The notes beneath the pieces were generated by a model. It did not search any database. It was given only the letters and a program-made list of their open reading frames with translations, and had not been told where the DNA came from. A stretch of 58,661 nt of DNA from Burkholderia paludis (GTDB taxonomy: Bacteria; Pseudomonadota; Gammaproteobacteria; Burkholderiales; Burkholderiaceae): the NCBI RefSeq assembly GCF_000732615.1, contig NZ_JPGL01000065.1, positions 1 to 58,661 on the forward strand. Direction: 5' to 3'. The translations under genes and the position numbers were made by a program. Positions 33,061 to 39,915 of the stretch are shown here, piece by piece (within the stretch, counting starts at the first letter, position 1; each line of letters opens with the position of its first letter).

Positions 33061-33135
33061 AAAGTGGATTGACGGAATTATTCCGGTATTTCCGGTTTAT
33101 TAATAAGTATAACGAAATTAAATGGGTGGAGACAA
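33061..33135 (+). promoter_or_regulatory. AT-rich promoter region of the FadL-type gene
   Basis: This stretch is markedly AT-rich against its surroundings. It contains a perfect CGGAAT-T-ATTCCG palindrome (33073-33085), a TTGACG (33069-33074) and a TATAAC (33108-33113). The spacing between the two is not standard, so the exact promoter cannot be fixed. The six-copy operator is absent here. Confidence 0.4.
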
Positions 33136-34335
33136 ATGAAGCGATTCAGACGTTCCATGGCGCCGCTTGCGATGTCGTGCGTGCCTTTTGCGATACCCAT
33201 GTCGGCATGGGGAGCACTCGGTGCGCAGCCGGATTCCTATTCGCCGCTGCTGATGGGGATGGGGGGCGCATCGATTGCCAATCCGGTGGACGCGATCTCG
33301 GGCGCCGAGAACCCGGCGAACCTGTCGAAGGTCGGCAATCGGGCCGATTTCGCGACACTGCTGCTGACGACGGATCAGAACAACACATACCTGTCTCCGA
33401 AAAACCAGCTGTCCGGGCTGAAGTTCTTCGTGATCCCGAGCGGCGGCTTCAATTTCCAGTACGACAGCAAGACGACGTTCGGCGTGGTGGTCTCCGGCGA
33501 AGGCGCGGGAGGGTTGTATAACCAGTCGAGCGTACCGGTTCCCGGGTTGAGCCATTCGACGACGATCTTTGTCGCGAACTTCATTTCGCCAACCGTCACG
33601 CGCAAACTGACGGACAACCTCGCCGTGGGCGTGTCGCTCAACCTGGTGTCCGCGGCGTTCCTTGCACGCGGCGTCGCGGTGCCCGATGGCCAGCCGATCG
33701 ACGCCGACTTGTCCAGCGGATTCTCGCAGTTGCCCGGCCACGGGATGCGCTTCGCCTATGGCGCCGGTTTCAGGCTCGGGGCCCTGTGGGACGTGTTGCC
33801 GACCCTGTCCGTCGGCGCAAGCTACACATCGAAGACGGCACTCAGCCGCTTCTCCGGATACAACCGTGATGTGCTCGCGTCGAGCGATGGCCGCGGAGAT
33901 CTGCCGGAAGAATACGGCGTCGGCGTGTCGTGGCGTCCGACTTCCGCACTCACGCTGGCGGCGGACTACCTCCGCATCAATTGGGGCAACACGCGGGTAT
34001 TCGGCAATCCGGAGTCGTTCGGCTACAGGAACATCAATGCCGGGCGATTCGGTGCTTCCTACGACATCGACAACCGGTGGACGGTACGCACGGGCTACAT
34101 GGTGTCCGGCCAGTGGTCCGATTCCGCTCACACGATGACCAACGTGCTCGGCCCCGTCACGCAGAACCGGTCGGTCACCGGCGGCTTCACCTGTCACGTC
34201 GACAAGACGCAGGACATCAGCTTCTCGTTCGACTACGGGCTGCCGAACAAGGTGTACGGGACCGGGGCTTCCACGGGCACGAACCTCGATACGTCCATCA
34301 ACTTCTACGCGCTCCAGTACTCCAGGAAGTTCTGA
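33136..34335 (+). CDS. FadL/OmpP1/TodX-family outer-membrane porin
   Basis: 399-residue outer-membrane protein for uptake of hydrophobic compounds. A cleavable signal peptide (MKRFRRSMAPLAMSC... MSAWG) is followed by the FadL-type N-terminal plug with GAENPANLS, equivalent to the NPA motif. Alternating beta strands follow, and a terminal Phe (YSRKF) fits BAM-dependent assembly. Members carry long-chain fatty acids, toluene-like aromatics or terpenes across the outer membrane. As the last gene of the catabolic block it supplies the uptake step for a lipophilic substrate. IS remnants begin 17 bp after its stop. Confidence 0.9.
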   Translation: MKRFRRSMAPLAMSCVPFAIPMSAWGALGAQPDSYSPLLMGMGGASIANPVDAISGAENPANLSKVGNRADFATLLLTTDQNNTYLSPKNQLSGLKFFVIPSGGFNFQYDSKTTFGVVVSGEGAGGLYNQSSVPVPGLSHSTTIFVANFISPTVTRKLTDNLAVGVSLNLVSAAFLARGVAVPDGQPIDADLSSGFSQLPGHGMRFAYGAGFRLGALWDVLPTLSVGASYTSKTALSRFSGYNRDVLASSDGRGDLPEEYGVGVSWRPTSALTLAADYLRINWGNTRVFGNPESFGYRNINAGRFGASYDIDNRWTVRTGYMVSGQWSDSAHTMTNVLGPVTQNRSVTGGFTCHVDKTQDISFSFDYGLPNKVYGTGASTGTNLDTSINFYALQYSRKF

Positions 34336-34351
34336 GCATTCGTGTAGCGAG

Positions 34352-34483
34352 TCACGCGGAATGAAGAGAACCGTTCCAAGGAGTATGGGTTTTGACCATG
34401 GCGTTGAGCACGGTCAGGCGCTTGCGCATGCAAGCAACCAGTGCGCCCTTGGGCGGTTTGCCGATAGAGATCGGTCGTTGCTG
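34352..34483 (-). pseudogene. C-terminal remnant of an IS110-family transposase
   Basis: The minus-strand frame reads QQRPISIGKPPKGALVACM, then RKRLTVLNAMVK, to a TGA at 34354-34352. This is the conserved end of IS110/IS1111 transposases (GKP-K-AL-ACMRK-LT-LNAM). Only about 43 residues remain; upstream the frame is not recognisable. It marks an old insertion at the edge of the catabolic cluster. Confidence 0.75.
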
Positions 34484-34836
34484 GAAAGCGGTAATAGCGG
34501 TGGTGCGCCGACGAATGCGCGTGGTGATCTCCCCGTGACCCGCAGCAATGATTCTGGCGAGAAATCAGCCGTATGGTCAGGGAGCAAGTACCAGTCTGTC
34601 TCCAGGAACCCGAGCGGCAAGCTCGGGTAGTAATATCTCGGCATCAAACGATTCATCAAGTCCTGCGACGACGGTTGCGAGCAATCCAGCCGATCTGAAT
34701 TCCGGATCATGCGGCTGCTGCGGGTTTCGCGCGGTCGGATTCCAGGTGTCCGGGGCCGGAAAACAACGCGTTGCTTATAAAAGCGATCGGCGATCGTCCG
34801 CACAAGTTGCGGGCGAAGATCATTCGAGGAGCAAGG
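34484..34836. other. Intergenic remnant DNA
   Basis: No intact gene is seen. The stretch probably contains more decayed IS sequence and the promoter of the DUF3592 gene; a TATAAA at 34776-34781 is a possible -10, without a good -35. Confidence 0.35.
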
Positions 34837-35232
34837 GTGACCGGCAAAGCACTGAAGTTCAATTACGTTGCGCTGGTGATCGGCCTGTGCGCAGCCATCT
34901 GGACGCTGATTTCGCTTGACGACAGGCTGGCCTTCATCAAATCCTCGATTGCCACGCAAGGGACAGTCGTTCGACTGAACTACGGTGAACATCATCCCGA
35001 GATTTCATTTGTGACGCAGGCGGGCGAACATGTATCGTTTCCGGGTAGCTTCGTTTCGGTGGAGGTTGGCGATTCATTGCCTGTCCGCTACGACCCGACC
35101 AAACCACTTGCATCGGCGAAAGTCGATACGTTTAGCAACATGTGGCTTGAGACGATCCTGTCAGCCGTTTTTGCAATCTCATTCATATACGCCGGATTGA
35201 CCGGAGAGCCGTTGCGGCCAAGATATGGATGA
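34837..35232 (+). CDS. DUF3592-type membrane protein
   Basis: 131-residue small membrane protein. One hydrophobic helix is near the N-terminus (YVALVIGLCAAIWTLISL) and one near the C-terminus (ILSAVFAISFIYAGL). The segment between them has the DUF3592 pattern (ATQGTVVRLNYGEHHPEISF, GDSLPVRYDPTKP). No function is established for the family. I take GTG 34837 as start because GAGGA lies 6 bases upstream; an ATG at 34771 is possible. Base composition is less GC-rich than in the flanking operons and it sits among IS remnants, suggesting recent arrival. Confidence 0.7.
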   Translation: MTGKALKFNYVALVIGLCAAIWTLISLDDRLAFIKSSIATQGTVVRLNYGEHHPEISFVTQAGEHVSFPGSFVSVEVGDSLPVRYDPTKPLASAKVDTFSNMWLETILSAVFAISFIYAGLTGEPLRPRYG

Positions 35233-35598
35233 GCCATGTGGATAGGGGCGCTGAGAGGGGCTATGAAATTCATGTCCGAAGCGGGCGGCGGTGCCCTTGT
35301 CCGGCAAAGCGGTTCCGTTTGGAAATTGAAAATTCCGGCATGGCGTTGTCATCGAAACCAGGTGGCATGCCGTGAAGAAAAGCAACTTCACCGAAGAACA
35401 GATCGCATACCTGTCTCAGACGAGCAGCGCTGTTGACAGCGCTCCCGGCGTTCACCCCGGCACGTGAGTTCACCGAGGGTCAATGGCTGGTAATACGTAC
35501 GCGCACGGAACGATCGAACTGATTCCGCCGCGCGGCGGAGGCGCCGTCCCCTTGATTCCGGTCAAGACACCAAACGCCGCGCGATTGCATGGCGTCGA
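35233..35598. other. Gap with IS remnant and GC-rich palindromes
   Basis: It contains the truncated IS3-type orfA (annotated separately), the AGCGCTGT-TG-ACAGCGCT inverted repeat at 35426-35443 and a TCCGCCGC-GCGGCGGA palindrome at 35524-35539 that may end the leftward SDR operon. No other gene is supported. Confidence 0.45.
35372..35467 (+). pseudogene. Truncated IS3-family orfA
   Basis: A GTG start reads KKSNFTEEQIAY, the N-terminus of the IS3/IS407-type OrfA (MKKS-FTEEQI), then departs into unrelated residues and stops after 31 codons. The departure coincides with the inverted repeat at 35426-35443, which may mark the deletion junction. Confidence 0.65.
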
Positions 35599-36327
35599 TC
35601 AAATCTGCGCCCTGCCGCCATCGACGAAGAGTTCGATACCGGTCACGAAGCTGGAGTCATCGGAGGCGAGAAACAGCGCGGCCCTGGCGACTTCGTCGGC
35701 TTCGCCCATGCGTCCCATCGGAATCGTGGACACCATCCTCGCGATGAGATCCACCGGCTGGCCGTCCATGATCGGCGTGTCGATCGGGCCGGGGCTGAGG
35801 ACGTTCGAGCGAATGCGGCGGTCCTTCAGTTCCACGCTCCAGGCACGGACGAAGTTCCGTATCGCGGCCTTGCTCGCGCCGTACACGCCGAAGGCAGGCG
35901 TGCCTTTCATGCTCGCGACCGAGCCCGCGAGAATGATGGATCCGCCGTCGTTCAGCAGCGGCAATGCCTTCTGCACCGTGAACAGCGTTCCTTTGACGTT
36001 GATGTCGAATATCGTGTCGAAATGCTCCTGCGTGATGTGTCCCAGTGGAGCGAAGCCGCCGACGCCGGCATTGGCGAAGACGATGTCGATCCGGCCTTTC
36101 GCGCCGACGGTTTCGTAGAGGCGATCGAGGTCGGACATGTTCGCAATGTCGCCCTGAACGCCGGTGACGTGGCTGCCGATTTGTGCCACGGCCTCGTCGA
36201 GTTCCTTCTGGCGGCGGCCCGTGATGAAGACATGGGCCCCTTCGCTGACGAAGCGTTTCGCCGTGGCTAGACCGATGCCCGTCGTGCCGCCCGTAATGAC
36301 CGCGATTTTTCCGTCGAGTTTGTTCAT
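35599..36327 (-). CDS. SDR family oxidoreductase
   Basis: 242-residue short-chain dehydrogenase: TGGTTGIG near residue 13, TGRRQ after beta2 (an NADP-type choice), ANAGVGG, the Ser in LAGSVASMKG, YGASK and a terminal TGIELFVDGG. No substrate can be assigned. It is the last gene of a four-gene leftward operon (SDR, SDR, GST, SDR) opposite a LysR regulator; 30 bp separate it from the GST stop. The presence of three SDRs with a GST suggests detoxification of carbonyl or quinone compounds, by inference only. Confidence 0.85.
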   Translation of the reverse strand: MNKLDGKIAVITGGTTGIGLATAKRFVSEGAHVFITGRRQKELDEAVAQIGSHVTGVQGDIANMSDLDRLYETVGAKGRIDIVFANAGVGGFAPLGHITQEHFDTIFDINVKGTLFTVQKALPLLNDGGSIILAGSVASMKGTPAFGVYGASKAAIRNFVRAWSVELKDRRIRSNVLSPGPIDTPIMDGQPVDLIARMVSTIPMGRMGEADEVARAALFLASDDSSFVTGIELFVDGGRAQI

Positions 36328-36357
36328 CGATGCAACTCCAGTGATCGTCGAGAGGCG

Positions 36358-37002
36358 TTACGCTGCCGCGCTGGGGCGGCTCGATACCGCGTCGTACCAG
36401 CGCTTGAGCGCGGCCTGGTCGGTTGACGGGGACAACCCCAGCGACCTCGCGAAGTCGACGGCCACCAACGCAGTGATGTCCGCCACCGAATAGCGCGCGC
36501 CGGCCACGAACGACGTCTGCTCCAGCCGCCGATTCAGGTCGGCGAAGAAGTCCCGTACTCGCAGGACGCTGCGCTCGACCAGCGCCGGAATCTGCTCGTA
36601 GTCGTGGGGGCCGGCCATGGCGCGGCCCTTCAAGCCGGCCAGTTTGTTTCGGATGCCTTCCATCACGGGCGCGAAGCCTTCCAGCTCGGCACGCCGCTCC
36701 CACATCGCGATCAGCGCCTTGTCCGTCGGCGTCGTGCCCGTCAACGGCGTGTCGGGAAAGGCTTCGTCGAGATAGCGCATGATGACCGGCACTTCGCCGA
36801 TGGCGGTGCCGTCCTCCAGCACGAGGGTCGGCACCACCCGGCGCGGATTGATTGCCCGGTAGGCATCCGAATGTTGTTCGCCGTTGCCGAGATCGACGGC
36901 GACGAGCGGGACGTCCAGGCCTTTCTCGGCGAGGAGAATCCGTATCCGCCGCGAATTCGGCGAGGCGGGAGCGTGGTAAAGCTTCAGCGTATCGGGCGTC
37001 AT
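36358..37002 (-). CDS. Glutathione S-transferase family protein
   Basis: 214-residue GST. The N-terminal thioredoxin domain has LYHAPASPNSRRIRILLAEKG, VVPTLVLEDGTAIGEVPVIM (the cis-Pro and glutathione-binding part) and LDEAFPDTPL. The C-terminal all-helical domain contains YSVADITALVAVDFARSLG with the N-capping box. It conjugates or reduces with glutathione. The active-site residue is probably Ser in PNS rather than Cys. It starts at ATG 37002, 43 bp after the SDR at 37046, within the same operon. Confidence 0.87.
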   Translation of the reverse strand: MTPDTLKLYHAPASPNSRRIRILLAEKGLDVPLVAVDLGNGEQHSDAYRAINPRRVVPTLVLEDGTAIGEVPVIMRYLDEAFPDTPLTGTTPTDKALIAMWERRAELEGFAPVMEGIRNKLAGLKGRAMAGPHDYEQIPALVERSVLRVRDFFADLNRRLEQTSFVAGARYSVADITALVAVDFARSLGLSPSTDQAALKRWYDAVSSRPSAAA

Positions 37003-37045
37003 CGCGATATACCCATGGAGTCGTGAGCGAGGAGGTGAGGGCGGC

Positions 37046-37792
37046 TCAGAGCCTGGAGCCGCCGTCGACGTTGACGGTGTCGCCGGTGATCCAGCGTGCG
37101 TCGTCGGATGCCAGGAAGGCGACCACCGGAGCGATGTCCTCCGGCTGGGCCAGACGCTTGAGCGCCTGCATGCCGAGCGTGACCTCGCGGCCGGCATCGG
37201 TCCTGGCGAAACTGGACATGTCCGTTTCGACCACGCCGGGGGCGACGGCGTTGACGCGCACGCCGCACGGCCCGAGGGCCGTGGCGAAGTGCTTCACCAG
37301 GGTATCGACGGCGCCCTTGGTGGCCGCATAGGCGGACAGCGTGCCGACCGAGGCGTGGGCGGCCAGCGAAGACGTGAAAACGATGCTGCTGCCCGTGCAC
37401 AAGACCGGCATCAACTGCTGCACCAGGAAGAACGGCGCGCGGACGTTGACGGCGAAGAGGCTGTCGAAGTCCTCGATCGTGGTGTCCTCGATGCTCGCCG
37501 CCCGGGATATGCCGGCGTTGGCCACCAGGATGTCGAGACGGCCGCCGACCGTCTCGCGGACCTGGCCGGCCAGCGCGTGCGGGCCGTCCGCCTGCCGCAA
37601 GTCGGCGCCGACTTTTCCGGCGCGGCCGCCGAGCGCGCGGATTTCGGCGACGACGGCATCGGCCTCCTGCTCGCCGCGGCTGTAGTGAACCAGCACCTGC
37701 GCACCGGCCCGTGCGAGGGCCAGGGCGATTGCGCGGCCGATGCCGCGCGAGGCTCCCGTGACGAGAGCGGTCTTTCCGGAGAGATTAGTCAT
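37046..37792 (-). CDS. SDR family oxidoreductase (FabG-like)
   Basis: 248-residue short-chain dehydrogenase close to the FabG pattern: TGASRGIG near residue 12, HYSRGEQEAD after beta2, ANAGIS, the Ser in FTSSLAAHAS, YAATK and the terminal TGDTVNVDGG. It probably reduces or oxidises a small carbonyl compound with NADP(H). It is the second gene of the leftward operon, 45 bp after the SDR at 37838. Confidence 0.86.
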   Translation of the reverse strand: MTNLSGKTALVTGASRGIGRAIALALARAGAQVLVHYSRGEQEADAVVAEIRALGGRAGKVGADLRQADGPHALAGQVRETVGGRLDILVANAGISRAASIEDTTIEDFDSLFAVNVRAPFFLVQQLMPVLCTGSSIVFTSSLAAHASVGTLSAYAATKGAVDTLVKHFATALGPCGVRVNAVAPGVVETDMSSFARTDAGREVTLGMQALKRLAQPEDIAPVVAFLASDDARWITGDTVNVDGGSRL

Positions 37793-37837
37793 GATCGCAA
37801 CGCTTGCTCGAAGGATGGATGGGGGCGCGCGGCGCGT

Positions 37838-38578
37838 TCACGCGTTCATGCCGCCGTCGACGGTCAGATTCGCACCGGTGATGTAGGACGATTCCGGGCC
37901 GGCGACGAACGACACCGCCGCGGCGATCTCGTCCGCCCGGCCGTAGCGATCGAGCGCGGTCGCGGCCTTTTGCGGTACGGCCCAGTCGCCCGAAGCGGGA
38001 TTCAGGTCGGTATCGATCGGGCCCGGCTGAACGTTGTTGACCGTAATGCCGCGGCGTCCGACTTCCCGGGACAGCGCCTGGGTGAACATCTTCACGGCGG
38101 CCTTGGTGGCGGCGTAAGGCACCAGCCCGGGCGCAACGGCACGCTCGCCGACCGCCGAGCCGATCATGATGATGCGTCCGCCGTCGCTCATGTGCTTCAG
38201 CGCGGCGCGGGTGGTGGCGAACACGCCGCGGACGTTGATGTCGAGGACGCGGTCCATTTCCTCGAGCGTGGTGTCCTCGAACGTCTTCGGAATGGCCGTG
38301 CCGGCATTGTTCACCAGCACGTCCAGCCGGCCGAGGGTTGCCACCGCCTGGTCGACCGCGCGCGTGACGGCCGCGGCGTCCGCCGCGTCGGCCTGGATCG
38401 CCAGCGCCTTGCCGCCGTCGGCTTCGATTGCCTTGACCACGGCGTCCGCCGCGGCGGCGTCCCGGGCGTAGGTGATGGCGACGCTCGCGCCGTCCGCGGC
38501 GAGGCGCCTGGCGATCGCCGCACCTATGCCCCGCGAGCCGCCCGTTACGAGTGCCACCTTGTTCGTCAGCGTGTTCAT
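37838..38578 (-). CDS. SDR family oxidoreductase, first gene of operon
   Basis: 246-residue short-chain dehydrogenase: TGGSRGIG near residue 13, TYARDAAAAD, NNAGTAIP, the Ser in MIGSAVGERAV, YAATK and TGANLTVDGG. It is about as similar to the SDR at 37046 as FabG paralogues are, which suggests an old tandem duplication. The start ATG at 38578 faces the LysR gene across a 159-bp gap, as expected for the first target of that regulator. Confidence 0.87.
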   Translation of the reverse strand: MNTLTNKVALVTGGSRGIGAAIARRLAADGASVAITYARDAAAADAVVKAIEADGGKALAIQADAADAAAVTRAVDQAVATLGRLDVLVNNAGTAIPKTFEDTTLEEMDRVLDINVRGVFATTRAALKHMSDGGRIIMIGSAVGERAVAPGLVPYAATKAAVKMFTQALSREVGRRGITVNNVQPGPIDTDLNPASGDWAVPQKAATALDRYGRADEIAAAVSFVAGPESSYITGANLTVDGGMNA

Positions 38579-38673
38579 TGTCTTGCTCCTGATGATCGTT
38601 CGATCGAAAACATCGTTTAGGATCAGCAGCTTGCCGGTTGGCATGCGTGCTTCCATGGATGTCAATGTAGGCG

Positions 38674-38697
38674 GGTATTCCGGTCCTGAAAAATACC
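38674..38697. promoter_or_regulatory. Candidate LysR-type binding site
   Basis: GGTATT, 12 bases, AATACC: a dyad in the divergent gap between the SDR operon and the LysR gene, 40 bp before the LysR start. LysR sites often contain T-N11-A dyads; this one is a base longer, so the assignment is tentative. Confidence 0.45.
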
Positions 38698-38737
38698 TTG
38701 TAAGCTGAGGGGCATAACTTAAAAGCATGGATAGGCG

Positions 38738-39631
38738 ATGGAACTCCGGCATCTGCGTTACTTCATAGGCGTGGCCGAGGAAGGCAGCCTGACGACCGCC
38801 GCCGAGCGGCGCCTGCACGTTTCCCAGCCGGCGCTGAGCCGGCAGATTCGCGATCTGGAGTACGAGGTGGGCGTCGAACTGCTGACGCGCAGCATTCACG
38901 GCGTCGAACTGACCGCCGCGGGGAAGGTCTTCCTCGACCATGCCCGCCTGGCACTGGCGCAGGTCGCGGCCGGCGTGGAGGGCGCGCGCCGTGCCGCGCA
39001 GCCGGCCAGGAAGACCTTCGCGATCGGCTTCCAGACCGGGCACGAGATGAACTGGCTGCCCCGGGTGATGCATGTGCTGCGCGACGAACTGCAGAACATC
39101 GAGGTCAACGTGTCGAGCGACTATTCGCCCGATCTGGCCGAGGCTCTCGTTCGCGGCCGGATCGACGTCGCCTTCATGCGCGTCGAACCCGGATTCGATC
39201 TGGGCTACGAGGTTGTCGATCACGAGCCGCTCATCGTCCTGATGCCGAGCGATCATCGGCTCACCGCCAGGGAAGCGATTCATCCGCGCGATCTGGTCGG
39301 GGAGATCTTCATCGGCGGCTCCAACAAGGCGGGCGTGCTGCACGACGTCACGATGGAATACTTGCGCCGCTCGGGAGTCGACATCACGCTCGACCACCAC
39401 GTCGACAACATGGCGATGGCCATTTCCCTCGTGGCTTCCACGCGCGGGCTCGCCCTGATGCCCGCCTATGCCAGGGATCTGTTGCCGTGGTCGGTCGTCA
39501 GCCGTCCGCTGGAAGGCGAGGCGCCGACGATCGACGTCGCGGTCGGCTACAGCAAGGCGAACCGCTCGCCGACGCTCAAGCTGTTCCTGTCACGTCTGAA
39601 CGAATTGCGGGCGTTGAGCGAGAAGCGCTGA
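38738..39631 (+). CDS. LysR-family transcriptional regulator
   Basis: 297-residue LysR-type regulator. The N-terminal winged helix-turn-helix (MELRHLRYFIGVAEEGSLTT... LHVSQPALSRQIRDLE) is followed by the periplasmic-binding-like inducer domain: FAIGFQTGHEM, DVAFMRVEPG, LIVLMPSDHRL and a second subdomain ending GYSKANRSPTLK. It is divergent from the SDR-SDR-GST-SDR operon and most likely activates it. The inducer is unknown. The stop is at 39631; an IS helper remnant starts 47 bp later. Confidence 0.9.
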   Translation: MELRHLRYFIGVAEEGSLTTAAERRLHVSQPALSRQIRDLEYEVGVELLTRSIHGVELTAAGKVFLDHARLALAQVAAGVEGARRAAQPARKTFAIGFQTGHEMNWLPRVMHVLRDELQNIEVNVSSDYSPDLAEALVRGRIDVAFMRVEPGFDLGYEVVDHEPLIVLMPSDHRLTAREAIHPRDLVGEIFIGGSNKAGVLHDVTMEYLRRSGVDITLDHHVDNMAMAISLVASTRGLALMPAYARDLLPWSVVSRPLEGEAPTIDVAVGYSKANRSPTLKLFLSRLNELRALSEKR

Positions 39632-39677
39632 CAGCGCCTCGCGTGTCATGCTCCGGTGCAAGGCTGCTCATACGGCA

Positions 39678-39814
39678 ATGGGCGAAAAGACGGTGAGCGC
39701 GAAGATGGCCGACTACGTCAGACGGTGGGTGGCGGCGAAGCGCAAGAGCGCGCTGGTGCTGGACGTCATTCAGGGCGAGACGACGTCGCCGAGGCGTTCA
39801 CCTTGGCCGCCTGA
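39678..39814 (+). pseudogene. Frameshifted fragment of an IS helper/transposase-associated gene
   Basis: Reads MGEKTVSAKMADYVRRWVA, then AKRKSALVLDVIQGETT. This resembles the small helix-turn-helix proteins found beside Burkholderia IS elements (R-W-AKRK--LVL-IIQGKTTVAEASR). The frame breaks at about 39785; restoring one base gives VAEAFTLAA and a stop at 39814. The rest of the element is absent. Confidence 0.55.
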
Positions 39815-39915
39815 CCCGAGCAGGTTTCGACGGGTGTTACCACCGGCGCACTCCGTCGCCCCGAACCGATCCGGACTTGCGCCAGCACGCGCGCATCGTC
39901 CGGATCTCGACTGCC

